Assembly: GCA_017939795.1 (NCBI GenBank)
Contig: JAGBAA010000097.1
Coordinates: 29,128 to 93,127 of the forward strand
Direction: 5' to 3'
Length of the DNA stretch: 64,000 bases
Source: Thermoguttaceae bacterium
GTDB taxonomy: Bacteria > Planctomycetota > Planctomycetia > Pirellulales > Thermoguttaceae
The notes beneath the pieces were generated by a model. It was given only the letters and a program-made list of their open reading frames with translations. It was not told the origin of the DNA and searched no databases. Below are positions 53,678 to 62,452 of this stretch, in pieces (the first letter of the stretch is position 1; each line of letters begins with the position of its first letter). A program made the translations under genes and the position numbers.

Positions 53678-54295
53678 TCAGATAAAGTTAGTGGGAGTCC
53701 AAGGTTCTGTCTCGGGGAGCGGAACTGCGGATTCTTTTGCGGTCTTCAGCAGGTACGCTATGTTGTTCGCGAGCGTGCGCATCGTCTGGAGACCTTCCAG
53801 ATCCTGGCGCACTTCATCCGGCGTGAAACCGTGCGTGGAGTTCCAGTACTGACTCGAAACGACGGGCATCTGATTGATCGTGAAGTATTTGTTCAGACGG
53901 TCGAACGTTGCGCTCGCACCCCCGCGGCGGCAGTTCACCACACACGCGGCCGGTTTGTGCCGAAGGTATGCGGATCCGGAGAAAAAGAGCCGGTCGAGAA
54001 TGGCGCAGAGTGCTCCCGGGGGGCCTGCGTAGTAGACCGGCGCACCGATGACCAGCGCGTCGCATTCTTTGACTTTTTCGAGAAGCTGTGTGTAGAGCTC
54101 GTCCTTAAAGACGCATCCAGACGCACCTTCTGCACGGCATCCGCGACATGCAATGCAGCCCTGAACGGCCTTCGTGCCGATCGAGAAGATCTCCGAATCG
54201 ATGCCGTTTTTTTCGAGAGTTTGCGCAATTTCGGACAACGCGGTGAAGACGCAGCCCTTTTCATGCGGACTGCCGTTGAAAAGCAAAACTTTCAT
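53678..54295 (-). CDS. NAD(P)H-dependent FMN oxidoreductase, flavodoxin-like (iron-sulfur flavoprotein type)
   Basis: A 205-residue protein with a flavodoxin fold. VLLFNGSPHEKGCVFTAL binds the FMN phosphate. GCIACRGCRAEGASGC is the Cys-rich loop seen in iron-sulfur flavoproteins. VIGAPVYYAGPPGALCAILDRLFF is the second FMN loop. AGGAGGT lies 7 nt before the ATG, a strong site. Electron donor and substrate are unknown. Confidence 0.88.
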   Translation of the reverse strand: MKVLLFNGSPHEKGCVFTALSEIAQTLEKNGIDSEIFSIGTKAVQGCIACRGCRAEGASGCVFKDELYTQLLEKVKECDALVIGAPVYYAGPPGALCAILDRLFFSGSAYLRHKPAACVVNCRRGGASATFDRLNKYFTINQMPVVSSQYWNSTHGFTPDEVRQDLEGLQTMRTLANNIAYLLKTAKESAVPLPETEPWTPTNFI

Positions 54296-54716
54296 CCCGT
54301 GACCTCCTGAAAGATGAAAAATGATGGATCTGGCGGGGTCTCCCCGAACAGAATACGAAAAACATTCAAAATATCGGCTGGGAACCGACTGGCTCTTGAA
54401 AAAACGTCTGAAATTTCTGCGTACTCTGCAAAATTACCGGAAGCCGGATAAACAGTACTTTCGCTACAGAGTTTATTTTGGAGATTTTGTGGAAATTTTT
54501 TTGGAGAGGGACGATACAGTTAATGTCCCGCTGACAGAACATCCATTGAGAATTGGTAGAAAGAGAGAAAAGACCCCCGTGCCGGATCCTCAGGAGGAAA
54601 GAACGACCCGCCGGTACGGCCCGCAATGGTTTGGAGAAGGCAATCACCCATCCGAAACTGTGAGTCTGTGTCCCCCTATATACCACACGAAACGGCATGG
54701 AATTTTCCGTGCCGTT
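54296..54716. other. Intergenic region with an orphan plus-strand terminator
   Basis: 421 bp between two minus-strand genes. It holds the ribosome binding site of the reductase and, at its right end, a plus-strand-oriented terminator (54692-54726). No plus-strand gene was recognised; a small RNA is possible. A long plus-strand ORF that begins here continues antisense through the next gene and is rejected. Confidence 0.4.
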
Positions 54717-54726
54717 TTATTTTTTT
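54692..54726 (+). terminator. Orphan intrinsic terminator, plus strand
   Basis: ACGGCA-GGAA pairs with TTCC-TGCCGT (54692-54715), followed by TTTTATTTTTTT. The tail overlaps the end of the convergent minus-strand gene. Confidence 0.6.
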
Positions 54727-55916
54727 GTCTGTTCCGCGATTTTCTGATAGTTGATCCATCCAGACATGATGTGCTGCACGTTGTCGATGCGGACGATCTC
54801 TTTTCGGGATGGTTTCTTTCGAGGTTTCCGCCAGTCTGCGGATGCCGGGATCCCGCCGCGGAGAGGTCCCTCCTGGATCTGGGCTTTCGCCAGAAATTTT
54901 CCGAGCCGTTCAAGAGCGTCCAGGATCACATCGGCATATTTGGGGTCTTCTTCATGAAGGATCTGCCAGATCGCGGCGAGACCTTCCATTTTCGTTCCGT
55001 TGCTGCACGGCCGAATGTTTCCGCCCATCGATCCGTCAGCAGGAGAACCGGGTTTTCGGATCTGTGTTGGGAGGATCATTTCCGCCATCTGCCGGGCATG
55101 AAAGACCAGTCGGGCCTTTTCTTCCGGGGTCACGGAGTTTTCAGGTTTGGCGAGAAGTTTTTCTGTCGCGAGCATGGCCCAATGATCGAATTCCCGCACC
55201 GGATCCTGATCTTTTCGGAGGTCCGCGAGATACAGAAGTGCCCGTTTTGCGCTGAGGAGCCATTTTTCCTGCGGGTCGGCATCGTGCAGGCAGAGTAGTC
55301 CGAGTGCCGCTTCACCGGGATAGTAGAGGGAGTGGAATTGGGGATCGAAATCCTGCGTCGAGTAAAGATACTTGGAGTGGAAACTGCCGTCTTCCTTCTG
55401 CATGAAGAGGATGAACTCTCCCAGACCGCGCAGGACTGCGAGATCCGCTTTTCCTTCCGCCGCCAGACTTGAAAGTCCGATGAGGGCCAGTCCGCCGGCT
55501 CCAAGTTTGGCTTGAGGTTCCGGGAGGCTTTCTTCTTCCGGTTTTGAGGCGATCGTGTACATTCCGCCGTTGATCTCCCGCAGATGGTGCGCCATGAGGT
55601 ACTCGGAAAGACGGAGCCGTACGGCACGAAGCGTCTGATCTTCCGGATGTTCCTGCTCGTAAAGATGCACGGCATAGATCGTACCGGCGTGTCGGAGGAT
55701 ATTGTAGCGCACGGGATCCATGCGGACGGTGAAATGACGTTCGTAGGCAAGACGGCCGTTAGGGGCCGTGTTTTCCGCAATATATTCGGCCGCAAGGCAG
55801 ATCTCGCGCTCAAACAGTGTCCGATCCTGCGAAAGTACGCTGGATGCGAAAAGAAACAGAATGAAAGCCGTCAGCAGGAAACGGGACATGGCGAAACGAA
55901 AAACCGGGCGGTTCAT
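54717..55916 (-). CDS. Secreted (alpha/alpha) helical-barrel-like protein
   Basis: 399 residues from the ATG at 55916, which begins a signal peptide (FLLTAFILFLFASSVLS). Repeating helical segments (LAAEYIAENTAPNGRLAYE, LGEFILFMQKEDGSFHSKY, YPGEAALGLLCLHD, AKRALLYLADLR) resemble (alpha/alpha) toroid enzymes such as epimerase- or hydrolase-like barrels. No catalytic set can be assigned. It is probably exported. The gene stands alone and a longer ORF start at 56204 lacks the signal peptide. Confidence 0.65.
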   Translation of the reverse strand: MNRPVFRFAMSRFLLTAFILFLFASSVLSQDRTLFEREICLAAEYIAENTAPNGRLAYERHFTVRMDPVRYNILRHAGTIYAVHLYEQEHPEDQTLRAVRLRLSEYLMAHHLREINGGMYTIASKPEEESLPEPQAKLGAGGLALIGLSSLAAEGKADLAVLRGLGEFILFMQKEDGSFHSKYLYSTQDFDPQFHSLYYPGEAALGLLCLHDADPQEKWLLSAKRALLYLADLRKDQDPVREFDHWAMLATEKLLAKPENSVTPEEKARLVFHARQMAEMILPTQIRKPGSPADGSMGGNIRPCSNGTKMEGLAAIWQILHEEDPKYADVILDALERLGKFLAKAQIQEGPLRGGIPASADWRKPRKKPSRKEIVRIDNVQHIMSGWINYQKIAEQTKK

Positions 55917-56070
55917 GTGCGTTTGGGGAATTGGGAAAGTTGAGGAAAACGGATCGACAAAACGGCTGGGAATTTTCTTCATACCAAATCGGTTTCGTTC
56001 TGTCAAGAGAACATTTTGAATTTTTTTTCGTAAAATGGAAGCGGAACTTCCCGGGTTTCTTTCAAAGGGG

Positions 56071-56099
56071 TTGATTTTTTGCATGAAATATGGTAAACT
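56071..56099 (+). promoter_or_regulatory. Promoter of the Arg-Pro repeat protein gene
   Basis: TTGATT (56071-56076), a 17-bp spacer and TAAACT (56094-56099). It leaves a leader of about 180 nt. Confidence 0.55.
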
Positions 56100-56285
56100 G
56101 AACGAAAAGAAACCGGCTTTGGTGAATTTTTTGTCGGCATCCCGGAATATTCGGGGAATGTTTTTCGGAATAAATTTCGGAACTGCCGAAAATTTGCAGA
56201 ACACGGCGGTCTGGAAACCTTGGGCCGTCGGGTTGGCTGTTTAGCATTCGGATCGTCGGAAAACGGCGAAAGTCAGGAGGAAAAC

Positions 56286-58232
56286 ATGAAAAAGCCTTCA
56301 TTTCGTTTTTGCGTTTTGCTCTCCGGGGCCATTTTGTTGAGCGGGAGCGGTCTGTGCACTTCGGCATTTGCCGCACCTCCAGGAAATCGTCCGGGCCACA
56401 CGGCGAAAGGCGGTCCTTCCACGGCGAAAGGACCGGGATCCTCACGTCGTTCTTCGGCACCTAAAGCCTCCGCTCCGAAACCATCTGCTCCGTCCCGGCC
56501 GCAAAGTTCACCGAAACGGGCAGAAGCTCCCAGACGTCCGGAGGTCCAGAAGCATTCCGCTCCGCCCTCCCAGGGGGCGTCCCGTCCTCAGGTTCAGCCT
56601 CGCCCTCAGGCACAGTCCCGCCCGCAGGCTCAAGTCCAGACGCCGTCCCGTCCATTACCGAGACCCGCAGGAAAACCGGCTTTCGTGGAGTCTGACGTGA
56701 AACTGCGTCCTTCGAGAGAGATCCGGCAGAACCGTCCGGAAAGCCGACCTGAAGCACGTCCAAACCGTCCGGAAAATCGTCCCGAGGCACGTCCGAATCG
56801 TCCGGAAAGCCGTCCCGAAGTGCGTCCAGAAGCACGTCCGGAACCTGCGCGTCCGAATCATCCGGTGAAGCGTCCTGAGGCACGTCCGAATCGTCCGGAA
56901 AGCCGTCCCGAAGCGCGTCCGGAACCTGCACGTCCGAATCATCCGGTGAAGCGTCCCGAGGCACGTCCGGATCGTCCGGAAAGCCGTCCTGAGGCACGTC
57001 CAGATCGTCCGGAAAGCCGTCCAGAAGCGCGTCCGGATGTGCGTCCGGATGTGCGTCCGCATCATCCTGGAAAGCGTCCGGATGCGAAACCTGACCGTCC
57101 GGAGAAACGGCCGGAACCATCCCGTCCGAATCATCCGGGAGGCCGTCCGGGGGACTCGCATGGAGGGCATGATGTGCACCACAGACCTCATCCGAATCCG
57201 CCGCACATCCATCATCCGCACGAGGCGCTTCACCATCGCCATCATCCGCCGCGCGTTGCGCCGTACTGGCCGCATTTCCGGCGTTCGGCTCTGACCGGTG
57301 CTCTCTTTTTCCTGCCTCCGCCTCCGCCCGCATATTATGTGAGCGAGCAGGTCGTGGTCTATCCGCCGATGATCGTCGATGACGGTCTGGAATATGCCGC
57401 GGATCCCGGCACGGGAGCGTCCGTTTCTGTCGAAGATCTGGCAGATCCGATGAACCGGTTCTACACGTGGGATGCGTTCCGCTACTATGGCTGGCTTCAG
57501 CAGTATGAGCCGTTCCATCCGTCGTGGATCGAATCGTGCGATCAGGGGATCGGTTTTGCGGCAAACTACACTTCGGATCTGACGCGGTATTTCTACTATC
57601 CGGTCCACTGTGTCCGACCGGGGACCGAGCAGATCGATGCAGGACTTGCGTCGCCGCTGATCTTTGTTCCGGAACCTGAAAAGCAGGAGATCCTGCCGGT
57701 CGTGGAGATGACGCAGCCGCAGTCCGAGGTCGATGACGCCTGGGAACTCATCTACGCCGGAGACGAATATTTCCGGGAAAGCCGCGAAACGCTGGCAGAA
57801 GAAAAATACGCCCGCGCCATGCTCGCGCAGACCGAGATGCCGGATCCGTATTTCCGGCTTGCGGTGATCCAGATGTCGCGGAGACAGTACGTCACGGCGA
57901 TCCAGAATGCGTTCCGTACGCTGGAGCTTTCCCGCGTCTGGCCGGCCAGTCCGCTGGCACTGGGTCAGGTCTACGGGACTCGCACTCTGAAAAAGCAGCA
58001 GGACCTGGATGCACTGTGGAACGCGGTCTCGCGGGATCCGAATAATGCGGAACTCAGAATGCTCTACGGTCTGATGCTCTACGCGGACGCCATGGGCGAC
58101 ATGGAGATGGGAAAGGCCGCGAAGGAGCAGTTCGAGACCGCCGCGGCCGTCAATCCCGCACTGATGCCGTATCTCGGGAGCCTTATTTCGTTCCTGGAAT
58201 CGGAGATCACGCGGGTCGAGGAAACGAAGTAG
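56286..58232 (+). CDS. Secreted Arg-Pro repeat protein with C-terminal TPR-like domain
   Basis: 648 residues from the ATG at 56286 (AGGAGG upstream). A signal peptide ends near TSAFA. Residues about 40-340 are dominated by RPE-S/A/N-RPEAR-type repeats rich in Arg and Pro, followed by a His-rich stretch (HHRPHPNPPHIHHPH). From about residue 360 an ordered region holds a YYVSEQVVVYPP segment and a TPR-like helical part (DDAWELIYAGDEYFRES... LAEEKYARAML, QYVTAIQNAFRTLEL). The polycationic arm could bind polyanions or metal at the cell surface; this is inferred. Confidence 0.8.
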   Translation: MKKPSFRFCVLLSGAILLSGSGLCTSAFAAPPGNRPGHTAKGGPSTAKGPGSSRRSSAPKASAPKPSAPSRPQSSPKRAEAPRRPEVQKHSAPPSQGASRPQVQPRPQAQSRPQAQVQTPSRPLPRPAGKPAFVESDVKLRPSREIRQNRPESRPEARPNRPENRPEARPNRPESRPEVRPEARPEPARPNHPVKRPEARPNRPESRPEARPEPARPNHPVKRPEARPDRPESRPEARPDRPESRPEARPDVRPDVRPHHPGKRPDAKPDRPEKRPEPSRPNHPGGRPGDSHGGHDVHHRPHPNPPHIHHPHEALHHRHHPPRVAPYWPHFRRSALTGALFFLPPPPPAYYVSEQVVVYPPMIVDDGLEYAADPGTGASVSVEDLADPMNRFYTWDAFRYYGWLQQYEPFHPSWIESCDQGIGFAANYTSDLTRYFYYPVHCVRPGTEQIDAGLASPLIFVPEPEKQEILPVVEMTQPQSEVDDAWELIYAGDEYFRESRETLAEEKYARAMLAQTEMPDPYFRLAVIQMSRRQYVTAIQNAFRTLELSRVWPASPLALGQVYGTRTLKKQQDLDALWNAVSRDPNNAELRMLYGLMLYADAMGDMEMGKAAKEQFETAAAVNPALMPYLGSLISFLESEITRVEETK

Positions 58233-58360
58233 CCTCGAGCTGAAAAAAGAGACCGTCCGGGCCGAGTGTATGGTCAGTCCGACACAATGTCCGGTCGGTC
58301 GAGAAAATGGCGAAAGCTTTCGCCGCAGAAGAAAAAGAAGACGAAAAGGGAGTACGTGCC

Positions 58361-59320
58361 ATGAATTGGGCGGAGAGAAGCCGGGAGATTTTCGCGCAGG
58401 AGATCGAAGAGCTTCAAAAGGTCGCGCAGCGGATCGGAGACGAGATGGATCAGGTCGTGGATCTGATCTTTCATTCGCCGAACAAGGTGGTCATTACCGG
58501 GATCGGAAAAACGGGGATCATCGGCAGAAAGCTGGCGGCGTCGCTTGCTTCGACCGGAACGCACGCCATTTTCCTCAATGCGGCCGAGGCCGTTCATGGG
58601 GATCTTGGGATGGTTTGCCGCGGGGATATCGTCATTGCACTCTCAAACAGCGGGACATCCCGGGAGATCCTGGCGCTTCTTCAGCCCCTCCGGACGCTTG
58701 AGTGTACGCTCATCGCCATGACGGGCAACCCGCAGTCGGAGCTGGCTCAGCGTGCGGATCTGGTCCTCGACACGGGGGTGAGTGCCGAGGCGGGGAAAGT
58801 CGGTCTCGCACCCACGACTTCCACGACGGCCGCTCTGGTCATGGGGGATGCTCTGACGCTTTGCCTGATGGAAAAACGGAACTTTCAGGCGGAAAATTTC
58901 GTCCTCTACCATCCCGGAGGAGCTTTGGGACGCCGTCTTCTTACGCGGGTGCGCGACCGGATGGAAACGAACATTCCGCGTGTTGCGCTGGATGCCGATT
59001 TCCGGGAGATCGTCTATGAAGTCAGCAGTAAACGGCTTGGGATGACCATCGTGTTCGATGAGGGGGAACGGCCGGCCGGAATCATTACGGACGGAGATAT
59101 TCGCCGCGCGATCCAGAATTTCGACGATGTGCGGCTCCTGCGTGCCTGCGATTTCATGACGAAAAACTTCAAGCGGATCTGTCCGGATGTCATGGTCAGC
59201 GATGCTCTGGAGCTGATGGACATCAACAAAATCACGACGCTGGCCGTCATGGAAGGAGAAACGCTGTTCGGGATCCTTTCCATTCACCATATTTTTGACT
59301 TCCGCAATGAACGACTTTAG
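58361..59320 (+). CDS. kdsD: D-arabinose 5-phosphate isomerase (KpsF/KdsD/GutQ family)
   Basis: 319 residues from the ATG at 58361 (GGGAG upstream); an in-frame ATG at 58307 is an alternative. The SIS domain has GIGKTGIIGRKLAASLASTGTHA and HGDLGM-CRGDIVIALSNSGTSREIL. Two CBS domains follow (METNIPRVALDADF, MTKNFKRICPDVMVSDALELM). The enzyme makes arabinose 5-phosphate for Kdo and so for lipopolysaccharide. It overlaps the next gene by 14 nt, suggesting translational coupling. Confidence 0.92.
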   Translation: MNWAERSREIFAQEIEELQKVAQRIGDEMDQVVDLIFHSPNKVVITGIGKTGIIGRKLAASLASTGTHAIFLNAAEAVHGDLGMVCRGDIVIALSNSGTSREILALLQPLRTLECTLIAMTGNPQSELAQRADLVLDTGVSAEAGKVGLAPTTSTTAALVMGDALTLCLMEKRNFQAENFVLYHPGGALGRRLLTRVRDRMETNIPRVALDADFREIVYEVSSKRLGMTIVFDEGERPAGIITDGDIRRAIQNFDDVRLLRACDFMTKNFKRICPDVMVSDALELMDINKITTLAVMEGETLFGILSIHHIFDFRNERL

Positions 59321-59990
59321 TCCGTCAAATGTTGAGCGGCATCCTCTTCCGCCGTTTTTTCCGAAGGATGCTGAAATCCTCTTTCTCGGAAGTTTCCCGC
59401 CTCCGCGAAACCGGTGGTGCATGGACTTTTTCTACCCGAATCTCCAGAATGATTTCTGGAGGATCCTGGGACTCGTTTTTTTCGGGGAGCGGGAGCATTT
59501 TCTGACGGCGGTGCGCTCAGACGGAAAGCGGATCTTCGATGCGGAAAAGATCCGCGAGTTCCTTCTGGAAAAAAAGATCGCGCTTTACGATACTGCCGAA
59601 GAAGTGATCCGGAAAAAGGGAAACGCCTCGGATGCTTTTCTTGAGATCGTTACGCCGCTGGATCTGAAACGTGTCCTGACGCACGATCTGCCGAAGTGCC
59701 GGACCATTTTCGCAACCGGAGAGAAGGCGGCGGAAACGCTGCTTCAGATCATCGCGCCGAAACTTGAAGACGGGACGAAACTTTCAAAACCGGCAGTCGG
59801 AAAAGGCGTTTCGTTTCGGTATGCTGACCGAATATTGACGCTCTGCCGTCTCCCTTCCTCTTCGCGTGCATATCCTCTATCTTTGGAAAAAAAGGCGGAG
59901 ATCTACGGTACTCTGCTGCGCGAGAGCGGGTTTCTGCCGCAGACGCCGTTTCGGGAGGATCTTTCTCAAAAATCGTCCGCCTCTCCTTGA
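59307..59990 (+). CDS. Uracil-DNA glycosylase superfamily protein (Mug/deoxyinosine glycosylase-like)
   Basis: 227 residues from the ATG at 59307, which overlaps the end of the isomerase gene. FLGSFPPPRNRWCMDFFYPNLQNDFWRILG resembles the first motif of Mug/TDG-type glycosylases, with the late LPSSSRAY segment matching the second (LPSTSP-like) motif. Such enzymes remove damaged or deaminated bases. The coupling with a Kdo gene has no obvious functional reason. Confidence 0.8.
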   Translation: MNDFSPSNVERHPLPPFFPKDAEILFLGSFPPPRNRWCMDFFYPNLQNDFWRILGLVFFGEREHFLTAVRSDGKRIFDAEKIREFLLEKKIALYDTAEEVIRKKGNASDAFLEIVTPLDLKRVLTHDLPKCRTIFATGEKAAETLLQIIAPKLEDGTKLSKPAVGKGVSFRYADRILTLCRLPSSSRAYPLSLEKKAEIYGTLLRESGFLPQTPFREDLSQKSSASP

Positions 59991-60014
59991 CAAAATTTCC
60001 GATTGGTGTATACT
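59987..60014 (+). promoter_or_regulatory. Distal promoter of rtcB
   Basis: A perfect TTGACA (59987-59992), a 16-bp spacer and TATACT (60009-60014). The -35 overlaps the glycosylase stop codon. Confidence 0.8.
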
Positions 60015-60488
60015 TTCCCTCATCATTGAGTGCGGCAGCTGGTTTTGATGCAGTTTTGGTTTCGTTTGTTCGTTGGTTTGGCAGTTGGATTGGTTCCTTT
60101 TGAAAAGATGAAGCGGTCCGGAATCGGTTTTCCGGGACGGTGCGTCTGAGTTTGCTTTCTTCAGCGTGAATGTGTTTCATTTGCAGGAAAGTATTTTTTT
60201 AGTTGTTTTTTTAGTTGGTCCGGGAAATTTTGAGCTTTCATTGGAAAGATCGCACATCCTTCCCCATTCTGCCGGTTTGGCCTGATGCGGTTTGGGGTGC
60301 CTCATATTTTCGTGAAAAACGGAAGAGATCCCGGATATAATGTATCGCGGACTTTCTTTTCCTCCCCATTTTTCAGCAAAAATGGTTCCGTTTGCCGATA
60401 AAAGATGAGAAACTGGAAAACAGGAAAGCGGAAATGAGAAAAGAAGTCCAAAAAATGTGGAAGTCTGAAAGGAAAGGAGAAATACACC
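59991..60488 (+). other. Long rtcB leader region
   Basis: 498 bp with two promoters (59987-60014 and 60313-60341). Between them is a G/T-rich stretch (about 60030-60110) and two tandem copies of TTTTTTTAGTTG (60194-60205 and 60206-60217). The leader from the distal start is about 470 nt. No ORF with a good binding site was found inside it; it could hold a regulatory RNA. Confidence 0.55.
60313..60341 (+). promoter_or_regulatory. Proximal promoter of rtcB
   Basis: TGAAAA (60313-60318), a 17-bp spacer and a perfect TATAAT (60336-60341). The -35 is weak. Confidence 0.5.
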
Positions 60489-61991
60489 ATGAATTTTCAG
60501 AATATTTTACCGAAAGGGACGGCGACAGGGATCTTGCCTGTTGAGGGACGCACGCCGGTGCGGGTCGTTGGGAATGAGAAAATTCGGAAAACGTTTGAGG
60601 AAGAGACGCTTCAGCAAGCGGTCAATGCGCGAATGTGCCCCGGAGTGACGGACGTCGTGCTGAATCCGGACGCTCACGTCGGTTTCGGAGCACCGATCGG
60701 CTGCGTCATGGTCTCGCCGGACCATATTTATCCCGGCCCGGTCGGCGTGGACGTGAAGTGCTCCATGAGTCTTCTTCAGCTGGATGTGCCGACGGAAGAA
60801 CTTGCAGACAAACGGCTTCGGCGTGCGCTGATCAACGGCATCGAGGCGCGGATCACGACGGGGCGCGCGTCTTCCAGCCAGCTTTCCAAAGCACCGAAAT
60901 TTACCGACGAAGAGGCTGAACTCGCGATCCTGGAAGGGGCGACGCCGGAAGTCTGCGAACGATTCGGCATTCCGCAGGAGTGGACGGCGCGGTGTGAAGA
61001 CTCTTCCCATTCTGCGCACGACGGAACGAATGGGCGTGAGAGTACGCTTGAGCGTCGGCTGGAGTTTCTGAAAAATTCCGGACTTTTCCGAAATTATCCG
61101 GCAAGACTCCGTCAGCTCGGCACGTACGGCGGCGGGAATCATTTCGGCGAGTGCGAAGATGTGCGTCTTGCGGATGAGGATGCAGACACGCTCCGGACTG
61201 CGGAAGTTTTCGGACTGAAACCCGGCTGCGCGGCTGTTCTGTCGCACTGCGGCTCACGCGGATTCGGAAATATCGCGGCGAAAAACCAGTTTCGTATCCT
61301 TCAGGAGAAATTCGCCCTCTGGCACATTCCGTTTCCGGGTGAGGACCGGGAGCTGGTCTACGCGCCGATCGGGACGCAGGAAGCGAATGACTATCTTGAC
61401 GATATGGCACTCGCCGGGAATTTCGCGACGGTGAATCACCTGCTCATCAACCGGCTGATCCTGGAGGCATTCCAGGAAGTCCTTCCGGGGGTGAACGGAC
61501 GGCTCGTCTACTACATCAGCCATAATTTCATCCGCCGCGAGCCGATCGGACCTGGAAATACTCCGGTCTACGTCCACCGAAAAGGCGCGACACGGGCGTT
61601 TCCGGCAGGACATTTTCTTCTAAAAGATTCGCCATTTTACGAGACTGGCCATCCGATCCTTCTTCCGGGCAATCCGACGGCGGGATCGGCGGTCATGGCG
61701 GCGCTTCCGGGAGCGGAATGGACGGCGTTCAGCATCAATCACGGTGCGGGAAGAATGATGGGACGGCGTGCTGCGGTGAAGATGCTGGATCAGAATGCCG
61801 TAGATCGTGAGTTTGACGACGCGGACATCCTGACGAATTGCCGAAAGTACCCGCTGGATGAGGCTCCGGCTGCGTACAAGAATTTCGATGAGGTCCTCCA
61901 GTCGGTCAAAGACGCAGGACTTGCGCGGGAGATCGCACGGCTTCACGCCCGGTTCGTCATCAAGGACGCCAGTGCGCCTGCCGACGACTGA
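60489..61991 (+). CDS. rtcB: RtcB-family RNA ligase
   Basis: A 500-residue protein, somewhat longer than typical RtcB (about 400-480). Signature segments are PDAHVGFGAPIGCV, VGVDVKCSMSLLQ (metal-binding Cys), YGGGNHFGE, VLSHCGSRGFG, HRKGATRAFPAGH and INHGAGRMMGRRAA (guanylylated His region). RtcB joins RNA 2',3'-cyclic phosphate or 3'-phosphate to 5'-OH ends with GTP and Mn2+, in RNA repair. AGGAG lies 9 nt before the ATG. No rtcA or rtcR neighbour is present. Confidence 0.92.
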   Translation: MNFQNILPKGTATGILPVEGRTPVRVVGNEKIRKTFEEETLQQAVNARMCPGVTDVVLNPDAHVGFGAPIGCVMVSPDHIYPGPVGVDVKCSMSLLQLDVPTEELADKRLRRALINGIEARITTGRASSSQLSKAPKFTDEEAELAILEGATPEVCERFGIPQEWTARCEDSSHSAHDGTNGRESTLERRLEFLKNSGLFRNYPARLRQLGTYGGGNHFGECEDVRLADEDADTLRTAEVFGLKPGCAAVLSHCGSRGFGNIAAKNQFRILQEKFALWHIPFPGEDRELVYAPIGTQEANDYLDDMALAGNFATVNHLLINRLILEAFQEVLPGVNGRLVYYISHNFIRREPIGPGNTPVYVHRKGATRAFPAGHFLLKDSPFYETGHPILLPGNPTAGSAVMAALPGAEWTAFSINHGAGRMMGRRAAVKMLDQNAVDREFDDADILTNCRKYPLDEAPAAYKNFDEVLQSVKDAGLAREIARLHARFVIKDASAPADD

Positions 61992-62008
61992 GGTTCTTCA
62001 TGAGCACG

Positions 62009-62036
62009 AAAAAAGGGAGCATTTACCGCTCCCTTT
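62009..62036 (-). terminator. Intrinsic terminator on the minus strand
   Basis: AAAGGGAGC (62012-62020) pairs with GCTCCCTTT (62028-62036), with a 7-nt loop. Read on the minus strand it ends in TTTTTT (opposite 62009-62014). It is stronger in that direction than on the plus strand. Confidence 0.8.
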
Positions 62037-62275
62037 GCTGTTTGGAGTCCACTCTCTTGCCGGTCGGTCCCGGGGATCCGTCTCTGAAACGGGAACAGTT
62101 TGTGAGAGCTGCGGCTTTTCCGTTTGCTTTCTGTCCCAGATCGGAGTACGTTTTCGAGGCGGCGTTTCAGCTGATGCTCTGTACGGATCCGTTCCCGAAC
62201 TCCATGCTGAAGGCTCCTGCATGGGGACTGCTGAAGGAATTGTCCAGATCTTCCCCAAAAATCCTTCAAACATAA
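62012..62275 (-). ncRNA. Putative small RNA ending at an intrinsic terminator
   Basis: No minus-strand reading frame closes before the terminator in a gene-like way, and stops or low coding character appear in each frame. The segment contains complementary pieces: CCATGC/GCATGG (near 62214) and CGGGAAC/GTTCCCG over longer range (about 62200 and 62090). This fits a structured RNA of up to about 260 nt. It lacks the signature sequences of RNase P RNA, SRP RNA and tmRNA. The 5' end and family are unknown; a 6S-type RNA cannot be excluded. Confidence 0.45.
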
Positions 62276-62371
62276 AGTATTGCGGGAGTTTTCTTTCTTT
62301 TTAAGGGGATTTCGATAAAATTGAAATTTAGATAAAATTTTCTTCAGAGATCGGATCCATCTGTGCGGGGC

Positions 62372-62400
62372 TTGACTTTTTTTGGGCGGCAGAGTAAAAT
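62372..62400 (+). promoter_or_regulatory. Promoter of the GntP permease gene
   Basis: TTGACT (62372-62377), a 17-bp spacer and TAAAAT (62395-62400). Confidence 0.7.
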
Positions 62401-62452
62401 GAAATGAGGTGTGTTTGGGGAGATCGGAAGTTTCTTTTTTCAGAGGTTTTTT

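Noticed and set aside
54321..55298. 325-codon plus-strand frame
   Set aside because: Most of it is antisense to the secreted helical protein, and it has no ribosome site or motif.
56461..57564. Two long minus-strand frames over the Arg-Pro repeats
   Set aside because: Repetitive codons keep the opposite frames open; Asp/Pro- and Arg/Thr-rich peptides mirror the repeat.
62012..62275. RNase P RNA, SRP RNA or tmRNA
   Set aside because: GAGGAAAGTCC/ACAGAA, GGAAGGAAGCAGCC and a tRNA-like end were not found, so only an unknown RNA is proposed.
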